Assembly (NCBI RefSeq): GCF_009674805.1
Contig: NZ_WKKI01000031.1
Coordinates: 1-45,936, forward strand
Source: Metabacillus lacus
Lineage (GTDB): Bacteria; Bacillota; Bacilli; Bacillales; Bacillaceae
Length of the DNA stretch: 45,936 nt
Direction: 5' to 3'
Part shown: positions 8,401 to 16,415 of the stretch, in pieces
Layout of the letters: each line of letters begins with the position of its first letter
Numbering within the stretch: position 1 is the stretch's first letter
The notes under the pieces: model-generated
The model's input: only the letters and a program-made list of their open reading frames with translations
What the model was told of the DNA's origin: nothing
Databases searched by the model: none
Position numbers and translations under genes: made by a program

Positions 8401-8432
8401 AAATCGCCGTGTCACAATGCACGGCGATTTTT
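8401..8432 (+). terminator. Intrinsic terminator of sigI-rsgI
   Basis: AAATCGCCGTG (8401-8411) and CACGGCGATTT (8420-8430) form an 11-bp perfect stem followed by Ts. It lies between the convergent rsgI and SASP genes. Confidence 0.9.
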
Positions 8433-8438
8433 CCAGTC

Positions 8439-8642
8439 TTATTCTGTTTTTTGAGTACTGCCTAGCTGAGCTTGAGCCTGTGCAACCAGACGTTTTGTGA
8501 TTTCGCCCCCGACAGAGCCATTAGCGCGTGCAACTGTATCCGAACCTAGACTTACTCCAAATTCTTGTGCAATTTCGTATTTTATCTCGTCCAGAGCCTG
8601 TTGAATTCCCGGTACGAGAAGCTTGTTAGAGCTTCGAGCCAT
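8439..8642 (-). CDS. Small acid-soluble spore protein, alpha/beta type
   Basis: DNA-binding SASP (67 aa), made in the forespore to coat and protect spore DNA. It shows the family pattern: [23 protein letters not shown], whose EIAQEFGV is the germination protease site, then [19 protein letters not shown]. The ATG at 8640-8642 is chosen over the GTG three codons upstream because AAGGAG lies 8 nt before it. It lies in the position of sspD in B. subtilis, but alpha/beta SASPs are too similar for a confident symbol. A 6-bp hairpin (TGCAGC/GCTGCA, 8666-8681) lies in the 5' leader. Confidence 0.95.
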   Translation of the reverse strand: MARSSNKLLVPGIQQALDEIKYEIAQEFGVSLGSDTVARANGSVGGEITKRLVAQAQAQLGSTQKTE

Positions 8643-8802
8643 CTTCTTCACTCCTTAACCTTCATTGCAGCTTTTGCTGCATTTCTAGCTTTTGAAAGAA
8701 GAAAGCGTTCTATGCAGACCAGTATTTTACTCGGTTGACATTACAAAAACAGAATTCTGAGAATCTGCACTTGCTGTAGGATTTGAAATAAGCTTTCCTG
8801 CA

Positions 8803-8831
8803 CAAAAAAACAAGGCTGTAAATAGCCTTGT
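8803..8831 (-). terminator. Intrinsic terminator of the ykrK-like gene
   Basis: On the minus strand ACAAGGCT (8831-8824) pairs with AGCCTTGT (8817-8810), followed by seven Ts. The hairpin begins within the stop codon of the gene. Confidence 0.85.
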
Positions 8832-9553
8832 CATTGTGTTTCTTCCTTGCCCGGGAATTGCTCTTGAAAATATAAATGTGCGCGTCTTTGAATATGGGAA
8901 GACAATACAGCCAGCACAACCAGTATTAAGGTGCCCCTGACCTGTTCCCATTGGCTGTCAGACAGGACGGGAAACGTGTTTCTTACAGAATCGGCTTCTT
9001 CTTCAATATTCTCTTCAATCCTTTTGTACCGAATTGAAGAAACGTTCAAATCGTTGATTTTTTCCAAAATGGTTGCATAAGCTTCGTAAAATTTTAAAGG
9101 ATTAATTAAATCATCGCTTCGATCTGATAAAGTATTGAATAATGATGTTAAAATAGATCGAATGGATTCAAAGTCATAGACTGACTTTAAGTCACGTACG
9201 ATTAATAATATGGCAGCCTGGTCAATGGAATATTTTTTTCCAAGCTCAGGTTGTCCGATTAATTCCTTGATATCCCGCTTAATCCAATTCTGGATTGCTG
9301 TCGACTTGAATGAAGTTAATTCACATAAATTACCCAAATCGACAATCTCATTCGTTGATAAACCGTATTCTTTCTTGGTTTTTTTTCGTTCATATCTTCT
9401 GATGAAATTTGGAACGCTTTCATGATAGAGAACGTTTAGAGTCGGATCATTCACTGAGTACTTTAACAGAGAGATTGGATTTTCCTCGTGAATGCCTTTT
9501 AATGAATATAGAAGGTTAACCATCTGTAATCTTGTTAATTTTAATGCTTTCAT
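8831..9553 (-). CDS. ykrK: DUF1836 transcriptional regulator, YkrK-like
   Basis: A 240-aa DUF1836 protein. The central part (YGLSTNEIVDLGNLCELTSF..IQNWIKRDIKELIG..YSIDQAAILLIVRDLK) is a MerR-like winged-helix segment. A hydrophobic stretch near the C-terminus (RGTLILVVLAVLS) may be a buried helix or membrane anchor. The ATG at 9553 follows GAGGTG; the seven codons upstream lack an SD. It is divergent from htpX, as ykrK is in B. subtilis, where YkrK represses htpX (established for B. subtilis). An AT-rich perfect palindrome in the htpX promoter is a candidate operator. Confidence 0.8.
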   Translation of the reverse strand: MKALKLTRLQMVNLLYSLKGIHEENPISLLKYSVNDPTLNVLYHESVPNFIRRYERKKTKKEYGLSTNEIVDLGNLCELTSFKSTAIQNWIKRDIKELIGQPELGKKYSIDQAAILLIVRDLKSVYDFESIRSILTSLFNTLSDRSDDLINPLKFYEAYATILEKINDLNVSSIRYKRIEENIEEEADSVRNTFPVLSDSQWEQVRGTLILVVLAVLSSHIQRRAHLYFQEQFPGKEETQ

Positions 9554-9626
9554 AATGCACCTCAATCCAGACAAATAATCAGTGAGAGAAAGGCAGTTCT
9601 TAAATCACAATATTACGTCTTTTTTC

Positions 9627-9655
9627 TTGCTTTTTCAAATAAAAATTTTTATAAT
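9627..9655 (+). promoter_or_regulatory. htpX promoter with overlapping palindrome
   Basis: TTGCTT (9627-9632), 17-bp spacer, TATAAT (9650-9655). A perfect 14-bp palindrome, ATAAAAATTTTTAT (9639-9652), fills the spacer and enters the -10. A repressor bound there would block RNA polymerase, and the divergent ykrK-like gene supplies a candidate. Confidence 0.6.
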
Positions 9656-9697
9656 TTAAAGTGTGAGTTCATTGGAGCTTAAAATGGAGGAGAAAAA

Positions 9698-10576
9698 ATG
9701 GCTAAACGTATATTTTTGTTTATATTAACAAATATTTTGGTAATCGTTACAATTGGTATTGTTCTTTCAGTACTTGGAGTTGGCAACTACAGAACTGCTG
9801 CCGGTGGAATTGACCTTGGTACGCTGCTTGCATTCAGTGCAGTGGTAGGTTTTACCGGTGCGTTTATATCCTTGCTCATGTCCCGCTGGATGGCCAAAAT
9901 GATGATGGGCGTTCAGGTTCTTAACCCTGATAAAAGTCTTTCTGCTGCTCAAAGAGATCTTGTTGAACGCGTTCACCGCCTTTCACGTGCTGCGGGAATC
10001 AGAGTGATGCCTGAAGTGGGTATCTACAGATCTCCTGAAGTAAATGCTTTTGCAACGGGTCCTTCTAAAAACCGTTCGCTTGTAGCGGTATCTACAGGAC
10101 TGCTTGAGGAAATGGATGATGACGCAATTGAAGGAGTTCTGGCTCATGAAGTTGCCCATATCGCTAACGGTGATATGGTGACAATGACGCTGCTTCAAGG
10201 TGTTGTAAATACATTTGTAGTCTTTCTTGCAAGAATTGCAGCATGGGCAGTTTCAAGGGTTGTCAGAGAGGACATGGCTCCTATCGTTCACTTTATTGCT
10301 GTTATTGTGTTTCAGATTGCGTTTTCGATTCTTGGAAGCATCGTCGTGTTTGCTTACTCCCGTTACAGAGAGTATCACGCTGACAACGGCGGAGCAGATC
10401 TTGCCGGTAAGGACAAGATGATTCATGCTCTAAGATCTCTTCAGGCGTATTCTCAGCGCATCAGAGATGACCAGACAGCAGTAGCAACATTAAAGATAAA
10501 CGGCAAAAAAGGTGCTGCACTATTCTCTACTCACCCAGATTTAAATGATCGTATTGCACGTTTAGAAGCAAGATAG
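9698..10576 (+). CDS. htpX: Membrane zinc metalloprotease HtpX
   Basis: M48 membrane protease (292 aa) that degrades damaged membrane proteins. Two N-terminal hydrophobic helices (about 5-25 and 42-62), the zinc site H150-E-V-A-H154 with a third ligand E225 in [11 protein letters not shown], and two more hydrophobic segments between them (about 165-185 and 195-220) match the family. Length is typical. It has its own promoter and terminator. Confidence 0.95.
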   Translation: MAKRIFLFILTNILVIVTIGIVLSVLGVGNYRTAAGGIDLGTLLAFSAVVGFTGAFISLLMSRWMAKMMMGVQVLNPDKSLSAAQRDLVERVHRLSRAAGIRVMPEVGIYRSPEVNAFATGPSKNRSLVAVSTGLLEEMDDDAIEGVLAHEVAHIANGDMVTMTLLQGVVNTFVVFLARIAAWAVSRVVREDMAPIVHFIAVIVFQIAFSILGSIVVFAYSRYREYHADNGGADLAGKDKMIHALRSLQAYSQRIRDDQTAVATLKINGKKGAALFSTHPDLNDRIARLEAR

Positions 10577-10581
10577 TTTGT

Positions 10582-10608
10582 AAAGGAACCGCACTGGTTC
10601 CTTTTTTT
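10582..10608 (+). terminator. Intrinsic terminator of htpX
   Basis: AAAGGAACC (10582-10590) pairs with GGTTCCTTT (10596-10604), followed by a T-run. Confidence 0.9.
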
Positions 10609-10679
10609 ATGACTTTTCAGTCATACTGCTACTCTAAGGCAGCTGCCTCCAAGGAGACCTTTTGATATATTTTGCAAAT

Positions 10680-10708
10680 ATCCCTTTTCATTTTGAGGGA
10701 TTTTTTTT
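10680..10708 (+). terminator. Second terminator-like hairpin between htpX and ktrD
   Basis: ATCCCTT (10680-10686) pairs with GAGGGAT (10695-10701, one G.T), followed by eight Ts. Because a plausible ktrD promoter lies after it, it probably insulates ktrD from htpX read-through rather than acting as a ktrD attenuator. Confidence 0.6.
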
Positions 10709-10718
10709 ATGATGGAAG

Positions 10719-10748
10719 TTGAGTACATATTTTTATAGGGCATACTAT
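10719..10748 (+). promoter_or_regulatory. Candidate ktrD promoter
   Basis: TTGAGT (10719-10724), 18-bp spacer, TACTAT (10743-10748). The decamer GAGTACATAT occurs here (10721-10730) and again at the ribosome binding site (10766-10775). Confidence 0.4.
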
Positions 10749-10775
10749 GTAAAATGTTCAGTTTGGAGTACATAT

Positions 10776-12125
10776 ATGAAAAAATCATTTCGGTACTATC
10801 TTCAAAAATTAACTCCTGTTCAAATTATTGTTCTTTATTATTCATTGGCTGTTACAGTATCTGTTGTGCTGCTCAGCCTTCCAATCGCACATCAGGACGG
10901 AACTGCCTGGTCTTTTATTGATGCGCTGTTTACCGCAGTCAGTGCGGTAAGCGTGACAGGATTGACCGTTGTCAACACTGCAGATACATTCAGCGTTCCA
11001 GGTATTTTTATTCTTATGTTTGTTCTGCAGTTTGGAGGAATCGGCATTATGACGCTGGGGACTTTTATCTGGCTTGTCATGGGCAAGAAAATCGGCCTGA
11101 AAGAAAGACGATTGATTATGACCGATCAAAATCAGACCAATTTGTCCGGAATTGTTAATCTAATGAGACAGATTCTCCTGCTTATTCTGACAATCGAAGC
11201 CATCGGCGGTATTGTGCTCGGAACCTACTTTTTAAACTATTTTCCTAACTGGCAGGATGCTTATCTTCATGGATTTTTTACTGCGGTCAGTGCTACAACA
11301 AATGGGGGATTTGATATTACAGGGGCCTCGATGGTCCCGTTTGCGGAAGATTATTTCATCCAGTTTATTGTCATTCTTCTTATTGCTTTGGGGGCAATAG
11401 GTTTTCCGGTTCTAATCGAATTAAAGGATTTTGCAGCAAGTAAAAAAGGTAAGTACCGCTTTAGTTTGTTTACAAAAATCACCACCATTACATTCGTCCT
11501 GCTGGTTGTAGCCGGTACGGTCATTATCGCCGCGCTGGAGTACCGGTACTTTTTCAGCGGTAAATCATGGCATGAGGCACTGTTCTACTCACTGTTTCAA
11601 TCAACGTCAACCAGAAGCGGAGGGCTGGCGACAATGGATGTCAGCCTGTTTACGGAGACTACGCTTCTTGTTATGTGCGCACTGATGTTTATTGGTGCAT
11701 CACCAAGTTCGGTTGGGGGAGGAATCCGGACAACTACTTTTGCTTTAAACCTGCTATTTTTATATCATTATGCAAGAGGTAACAAGAACATCAAGATTTT
11801 TAACCGGGAGCTGCATGAAGAAGATCTTATGAAGTCGTTTGTTATTACGCTTATGGCGATTTTGCTTGTGTTTGTGTCAGTTATTATCCTAAGCATATCT
11901 GAGTCGTTTTCATTTATAGAAATTCTCTTTGAAGTATGTTCAGCGTTCGGAACCACAGGACTGAGCATGGGAATTACACCGGATCTTAGCACAGTCGGAA
12001 AAATTGTCCTCATGATTCTCATGTTTATCGGGCGTGTTGGTATCCTGACTTTTATTTATATTATTGGTACTAAAGAAGCAAAAGCCAATTACCATTATCC
12101 GAAAGAACGCGTCATTATCGGATAA
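10776..12125 (+). CDS. ktrD: K+ uptake channel subunit KtrD (TrkH/KtrB family)
   Basis: Membrane subunit (449 aa) of a Ktr potassium importer, assembled from four M1-P-M2 repeats. The selectivity-filter loops are visible, each with the key glycine: SVTGLTVV, TTNGGFDI, STRSGGLAT and GTTGLSMG. The length and the position next to htpX match B. subtilis KtrD, which pairs with the cytosolic RCK protein KtrC encoded elsewhere; no KtrA/C-like gene is in this window. ATG 10776 has GGAG 7 nt upstream. The frame is open to 10719, but that extension lacks an SD. Confidence 0.93.
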   Translation: MKKSFRYYLQKLTPVQIIVLYYSLAVTVSVVLLSLPIAHQDGTAWSFIDALFTAVSAVSVTGLTVVNTADTFSVPGIFILMFVLQFGGIGIMTLGTFIWLVMGKKIGLKERRLIMTDQNQTNLSGIVNLMRQILLLILTIEAIGGIVLGTYFLNYFPNWQDAYLHGFFTAVSATTNGGFDITGASMVPFAEDYFIQFIVILLIALGAIGFPVLIELKDFAASKKGKYRFSLFTKITTITFVLLVVAGTVIIAALEYRYFFSGKSWHEALFYSLFQSTSTRSGGLATMDVSLFTETTLLVMCALMFIGASPSSVGGGIRTTTFALNLLFLYHYARGNKNIKIFNRELHEEDLMKSFVITLMAILLVFVSVIILSISESFSFIEILFEVCSAFGTTGLSMGITPDLSTVGKIVLMILMFIGRVGILTFIYIIGTKEAKANYHYPKERVIIG

Positions 12126-12254
12126 CGTAAGTAAGTGCTTCGGACTCTGGTACTGTTAAACACTAATCTGACCCTGAAGTGCAGACAAAGAAGACTGCCA
12201 TACAGGGTCTGTTAGTTGTGAAGCTGAACTACAGGGTAACTATCCTCTTCTTTT

Positions 12255-13364
12255 TTAGGTTAGGTAGTTTTCTGACATAAATAATACTGCTTTTCTGCAG
12301 TCATACAAACTCGCCTGATAGGCCGCCATTCTTTCTTTGCAGGCTGTAAGTACCTCTTGATTGCTTAAAAGGAGAGAAAGACTTTGGGGAAAAACAGAAA
12401 AATCCAGTGTTGCATAGGCATTTAAGCAGAGCTTTTCTTCAGTCAGGAATGCTGCATTGAATTCTTCCTGTCCTGGGAGAGGAGGGAGAAGATAAGCGGG
12501 AACTTGCTTAGAAAGCACTTCGCTGATTGTGACGCCCCCCGGCTTTGTAATCACCATATCGGCACAGCTGTACAGCGTGTTCATTTCATCCCGGCTTGAA
12601 ATGTATGAAAGCGGCACAATATGAGGTTTTCCAAGCTGCTTCAACTTTCTGTAAAGATTGTTATTTCTTCCGCACAAAATATAGAAGGTTACACAGTCCG
12701 TAGACAACATAGCGTGCAACAGTTGGTAATCATTCAACATCCCCAAATTGCCTCCTGCTATTAATATCAATGCTTTCTCATTTTCTTTAGGGGTTATCCG
12801 CTTCTCAAATGATGGAGAAACAGGAATTCCCGTCACAATGACAGAACTGCTGGGTATTCCCCTTGAAAGCAGAGCAGCCCGATTTTGAGTGCCGGGAACA
12901 AGGTGTAAATCTATGTTTCTTACTCCCCATAAATCATTGATGAAGTAATCTGTATAGGCATTAATAACTGGTACTGTAAGTTCACCCCTGCTTTTCAAAA
13001 CATTACAAAGATAAGAAGGAAGGGCATGGCTGCAAACAATCAAGTCTGGAGCTGTTTTCTCCAGCAGCTTTTTCATAGCGGATAAAAAAAACCATTCATA
13101 AAAATAGCGGCGCTGATCAATATTTTTTTGTGCACAGGCTGCTTTTTTATATAGTTTGCTGTAGATTTCAGGACATGAAGCGATACCGGCTAAATACAAC
13201 CTGGAAACAGCTTCCTCAGCAATACGGCTCCTATAAGAAAAGATGTCCACGATTTCTATGGAGCAGCCGGGATGTATTTGTTTCATAAACTCTGCTAATG
13301 AATCACAAACAGAATGATGGCCTGAGTAGAATTGTAAAAACGGCAGAAACAGGATTTTCGGCAA
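12255..13364 (-). CDS. ykoN: YkoN-like glycosyltransferase (MGDG synthase / GT28-like)
   Basis: Predicted cytosolic glycosyltransferase (369 aa) of the UgtP/MGDG-synthase type. The N-terminal half starts LPKILFLPFLQFYSGHHSVCDSL, with the G-H-H loop equivalent to the family's GxGH acceptor region. The C-terminal half has LIAGGNLGMLN and the nucleotide-sugar signature DMVITKPGGVTISEVLSKQVP. The sugar and acceptor are unknown. I chose TTG 13364, which has AGGGG 7 nt upstream; a GTG at 13418 would add 18 residues but its SD abuts the start codon. It is convergent with ktrD. Name rests on synteny with the ykoP- and ykoQ-like genes. Confidence 0.75.
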   Translation of the reverse strand: MPKILFLPFLQFYSGHHSVCDSLAEFMKQIHPGCSIEIVDIFSYRSRIAEEAVSRLYLAGIASCPEIYSKLYKKAACAQKNIDQRRYFYEWFFLSAMKKLLEKTAPDLIVCSHALPSYLCNVLKSRGELTVPVINAYTDYFINDLWGVRNIDLHLVPGTQNRAALLSRGIPSSSVIVTGIPVSPSFEKRITPKENEKALILIAGGNLGMLNDYQLLHAMLSTDCVTFYILCGRNNNLYRKLKQLGKPHIVPLSYISSRDEMNTLYSCADMVITKPGGVTISEVLSKQVPAYLLPPLPGQEEFNAAFLTEEKLCLNAYATLDFSVFPQSLSLLLSNQEVLTACKERMAAYQASLYDCRKAVLFMSENYLT

Positions 13365-13794
13365 GACTGCACCCCTTTTATTAAGCAATATTGATGATGA
13401 AGGTTTTTCGTTGGTCACCTATCAAGTCCTGGTCAACATGCAAGGAATCATTGATACCAATTCACCAGGGCCCCTAAGTTTCTTCAAACAAATAAGTAAT
13501 TGAGCAGGAAATGGGTTTGTACTTCACAGACTTTGAACAATGCGGAATATTAACTGACTGGCAGGAAAGGCAAGCGATAGAATTGTCGCTTCTGTCAAAT
13601 ATCAATGTCTTTATTATGAGAGGAAGTCTTGCTCTTCATGCCGAAAACCTTCAACCTTTCATTACCAATAGTAAGAAAGGGAATTTGTCATAACATATTT
13701 TTATGATCACCTTGAGCCCATTTAAACAGTGGGATTGTTGGTGCAAGTATCAACAGCAAAGGGTGACTATGGGCAAAGAGAAAGGAGAAGGCAT
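13365..13794. other. Divergent intergenic region ykoN-ykoP
   Basis: About 430 bp between divergent genes. A 60-codon open frame (13511-13693) has an SD too close to its ATG and no recognisable motif, so it is not called. No clear sigma-A promoter pair was found for either gene. Confidence 0.3.
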
Positions 13795-14370
13795 ATGGTT
13801 TTCAGGTACTGCATCATTTCGCTCTGGAATTTTATCGATCCTGTTTATTATTTCTTCTCAAGCCTCATCTGCTTATCAGGCGGTGATGGGGAAGGGTCTG
13901 TATTCCGTGTCAGGCTTACCCGCTATAAAGGTGTGCCAGTGACTTTGTCAGATGGAACCAGCATAAAAAGAGGAGATATGCTTCTTAAGATTCATCTCCA
14001 TAATGTTAGACTGCTCACTCAATCTCTGCATCTCCAATCTGATATAAGAAGAGGCAGGACCATTTATAAATCTGTTAGAAATTCGATGCCCCAATTGTCG
14101 AAGTTTCTGCTGGAACATGAAAAAGCGGAAGAAATTAAAGGAATTATCGGGATTACGATGATAAAAAAGGGATATGAACAGCTGGGTTTTGAATGTCAAA
14201 AGCCGAGAAGCTTCCTGTACAAGGTTTTTAAAAAAACAACGCAATTCCCCATATACTTCCTCTCATCCCCAGGGGCAGATTTATCAGGTATATACAAACA
14301 AGTACCCGTCTATTTACTGATGTCCAAGGAAAAACTGATCAGCCTTTATCCACGTCAGCAGGCCCAGTAA
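13795..14370 (+). CDS. ykoP: YkoP-like conserved hypothetical protein
   Basis: 191-aa protein without a recognised catalytic motif. It begins with a short hydrophobic segment (MVFRYCIISLWNFIDPVYYF), followed by a basic, conserved-looking block FRVRLTRYKGVPVTLSDGT..LLKIHLHNVRLL. ATG 13795 is chosen because AAAGGAGA lies 7 nt upstream; the frame opens at 13729 without an SD. It sits between a YkoN-like glycosyltransferase and a YkoQ-like phosphoesterase, as I recall for B. subtilis ykoN-ykoP-ykoQ. The three may act in one envelope or lipid pathway, but this is inferred from position only. Confidence 0.7.
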   Translation: MVFRYCIISLWNFIDPVYYFFSSLICLSGGDGEGSVFRVRLTRYKGVPVTLSDGTSIKRGDMLLKIHLHNVRLLTQSLHLQSDIRRGRTIYKSVRNSMPQLSKFLLEHEKAEEIKGIIGITMIKKGYEQLGFECQKPRSFLYKVFKKTTQFPIYFLSSPGADLSGIYKQVPVYLLMSKEKLISLYPRQQAQ

Positions 14371-14386
14371 TTCCCACTGGAAGCAA

Positions 14387-14432
14387 TCCCTAGTCCCCTC
14401 TATACTGATTAGAAGGGAAGGGGGCTTTTTTT
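14387..14432 (+). terminator. Terminator-like hairpin carrying the ykoQ ribosome binding site
   Basis: GTCCCCT (14393-14399) pairs with AGGGGGC (14419-14425, one T.G), followed by seven Ts (14426-14432) that touch the ykoQ ATG at 14433. The 3' arm contains the only SD for ykoQ (GGGAAGGGGG, 14415-14424; 8 nt from the ATG). The structure could attenuate transcription between ykoP and ykoQ, hide the ribosome site, or both. Confidence 0.6.
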
Positions 14433-15260
14433 ATGTCCATTTTTATAGCAGTAAGTATACTTCTGCTGTTCGCAATCCTGATTCTTGTTTATCGTGCAGC
14501 AAATTTAAATACAAAAGACGTTGCTGTTAACACCATTACAGTTAGTTCTCCCCGTAAAGCTCTGCCAGCTGAAAATATAACAATTCTACATCTCTCAGAT
14601 TTACATTTAGAAAATATTTCAATCTCACCGCAAGACATACTGTCTAGAATAAAAGGACAAAGAATAGATGTCATTGCAATCACAGGCGATTTCCTGGACC
14701 GCAAGAGGAGCATCCCGCGCCTTGAGCCATATTTGCAGGCTCTACACTCATGCAATCCGGTATTAGGCATGTACGCTGTCTTTGGCAATCATGATTATGT
14801 TTTAAGAAAGAAGAATTTTGAAGAGTTAAAAGCTGTTTTGCATAAGTATGGTTTTGTCACTCTGCAAAATGAAAATGTTCAGCTTCCCTGGAATGGGGAA
14901 GTTCTCAATATTATTGGAATCGATGATTATAGTACAAAGCGCAGTAATCTTTCTAAAGCGTATCAAGATCTTCAGGAAGGCTATCGTCTAATTTTGACGC
15001 ATGATCCTAATATCGTATTGGAAATGGATGATTATCACTATGACTACATGCTGTCAGGACACTTTCACGGCGGACAAATCTGCTGGCCAAAGCCGTATCA
15101 TTTAGTGAAAATGGGCAAGCTGGTAAAAATGAATATGGTTAAAGGTCTTCATGAGCACAATGGCAGACATTTCTATATAAGTGAGGGACTTGGGCAAACC
15201 GGCTTAAACATCAGAGTGGGAAGCAGACCGGAAATTACTTTTCATGAGATAACTTCTTAA
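14433..15260 (+). CDS. ykoQ: Membrane-anchored metallophosphoesterase, YkoQ-like
   Basis: Calcineurin-like phosphoesterase (275 aa) with an N-terminal signal anchor (about residues 2-22). The bimetal-site motifs appear in order: LSDLHLE, ITGDFLDR, VFGNHDYVL, LTHDPN and LSGHFHGGQICWP. The GHFHGGQ form and the anchor are typical of the YaeI/YkuE/YkoQ group, some members of which hydrolyse lipid-linked UDP-sugar or phosphatidate substrates at the membrane. The substrate is not evident here. It lies 62 bp downstream of ykoP on the same strand. Confidence 0.88.
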   Translation: MSIFIAVSILLLFAILILVYRAANLNTKDVAVNTITVSSPRKALPAENITILHLSDLHLENISISPQDILSRIKGQRIDVIAITGDFLDRKRSIPRLEPYLQALHSCNPVLGMYAVFGNHDYVLRKKNFEELKAVLHKYGFVTLQNENVQLPWNGEVLNIIGIDDYSTKRSNLSKAYQDLQEGYRLILTHDPNIVLEMDDYHYDYMLSGHFHGGQICWPKPYHLVKMGKLVKMNMVKGLHEHNGRHFYISEGLGQTGLNIRVGSRPEITFHEITS

Positions 15261-15266
15261 TTGCTT

Positions 15267-15303
15267 GCTGCACCTTACTCAACAAGGCTGCAGCTATTTT
15301 TAA
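15267..15303 (+). terminator. Candidate terminator after ykoQ
   Basis: GCTGCA (15267-15272) pairs with TGCAGC (15289-15294), with a short inner CTT/AAG helix, then TATTTTT. The stem is imperfect, so confidence is moderate. Confidence 0.5.
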
Positions 15304-15310
15304 ATAAGTG

Positions 15311-15339
15311 TTGCAATCGCTTTCATTATCAGTTATGAT
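15311..15339 (+). promoter_or_regulatory. lacI-type gene promoter with overlapping cre site
   Basis: TTGCAA (15311-15316), 17-bp spacer, TATGAT (15334-15339). The same DNA, TTGCAATCGCTTTCA (15311-15325), matches every fixed position of the CcpA catabolite-responsive element consensus WTGNAANCGNWNNCW. CcpA bound over the -35 would repress this locus when glucose is available, consistent with a carbohydrate-use operon. Confidence 0.75.
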
Positions 15340-15353
15340 TTTGTCATAAACAT

Positions 15354-15367
15354 CCGAAACGTTTTGG
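15354..15367. promoter_or_regulatory. LacI-family operator O1 (autoregulatory)
   Basis: CCGAAACGTTTTGG, one base off a perfect palindrome, lies about 8 bp after the predicted start site and overlaps the GGAGG ribosome site of the regulator gene. It matches the two operators downstream of the gene. Confidence 0.75.
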
Positions 15368-15378
15368 AGGAGCTGCTG

Positions 15379-16395
15379 ATGACAACAATTAAAGATATTG
15401 CGAAGGCTTCCGGTGTATCTGTAACAACAGTTTCACGTGCCTTAAATGGTTATTCGGATGTGAACGAAAAAACCCGCCGTAAAATAATAGAGGTTGCTGA
15501 AGTACTTAATTACAGTCCTAACTCCCTGGCCAGGGGGCTGGTGATGAAAAAATCGAAAACGATCGGGCTGCTTGTATCTGGGTTTAACAAAGAGAGCATC
15601 AAAGATAATTTTACGTTTGAAGTGCTTACAGGCATCAATCAGTTTGCCGCAGAAACAGACTATGATTTGGTTCTTTTTAATACAAACTCCAGTAAGCAGA
15701 GGGAGAAAACTTACGCACAGCTCTGTAAAGAGAGAAGAGTTGACGGAGCAATCATTCAGGGCATAAAAACAGATGATCCATATCTAAAAGAGGTTGTGGA
15801 CAGCGACATACCATGTGTACTGGTCGACATTCCCATTAAGACGGAAAACGTCGGATATGTGACAACAGACAATGTACTTGGTGCGGAAAAGGCTGTGTCT
15901 TATTTGCTGGAACTGGGACATCGGCATGTGGCTATGATTAATGGACATGAATTCGCCTTTGTCAGTGAGGAAAGACTGCAAGGATATAAAAATGTATTGA
16001 AATCTGCGACCATTAAATTTCGAAAGGAATGGGTCGTTAACGGGCTCTTTCAAGAAAGTGCAGCGGAAGAACAAGCGAGAATCCTTTTGGAAAGTTTTCC
16101 TGAGATTACCGCCATTTTTTGTGCAAGCGACCTGATGGCCCTCGGCTGTATAAAAGCAGCTCAAAAATTGGGAAGAACAGTACCTGAGCAGCTTTCAGTC
16201 ATTGGCTATGATGATATTCTTCTTGCTTCTTATGTTACTCCAAGCCTTTCTACAATCGCACAAAACAAGGCACTGCTGGGCTATTCAGCTGCAAAGCTTC
16301 TGATTCAGATGCTCGAGGGAGAGGCTAAGCCTCAATCAATCATTATAGAAACTGAATTAATTGAGAGGGAATCTGCAATAAGGCTATCCAATTGA
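15379..16395 (+). CDS. LacI-family transcriptional regulator of the adjacent sugar operon
   Basis: 338-aa LacI/GalR regulator. The N-terminal helix-turn-helix (TIKDIAKASGVSVTTVSRALNGYSDVNEKTRRKI) and hinge (NSLARGLVMKK) bind the operator. Residues from about 60 on form the periplasmic-binding-protein-like effector domain (KTIGLLVSGF.., AIFCASDLMALG, VIGYDDI). ATG 15379 has GGAGG 8 nt upstream; the frame extends 5 codons further without an SD. It is flanked by three nearly identical operators, one before it and two after it, so it likely represses itself and the glycosidase/ABC operon until a sugar binds. The stop codon lies inside a perfect 21-bp palindrome (16384-16404). Confidence 0.92.
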   Translation: MTTIKDIAKASGVSVTTVSRALNGYSDVNEKTRRKIIEVAEVLNYSPNSLARGLVMKKSKTIGLLVSGFNKESIKDNFTFEVLTGINQFAAETDYDLVLFNTNSSKQREKTYAQLCKERRVDGAIIQGIKTDDPYLKEVVDSDIPCVLVDIPIKTENVGYVTTDNVLGAEKAVSYLLELGHRHVAMINGHEFAFVSEERLQGYKNVLKSATIKFRKEWVVNGLFQESAAEEQARILLESFPEITAIFCASDLMALGCIKAAQKLGRTVPEQLSVIGYDDILLASYVTPSLSTIAQNKALLGYSAAKLLIQMLEGEAKPQSIIIETELIERESAIRLSN

Positions 16396-16415
16396 ATTGG
16401 ATAGGTACTTACTTT

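Noticed and set aside
7873-8415. Antisense open frames opposite the rsgI tail
   Set aside because: They result from the A-rich repetitive tail read in reverse (Phe/Leu-rich products) and have no ribosome site.
10577-10775. c-di-AMP (ydaO-type) riboswitch before ktrD
   Set aside because: The conserved ydaO elements are not seen and the region is too short; only terminator-like hairpins are present.
13511-13693. 60-codon ORF in the ykoN-ykoP gap
   Set aside because: The SD is only about 3 nt from the ATG and the product has no recognisable feature. I could not support it as a gene.
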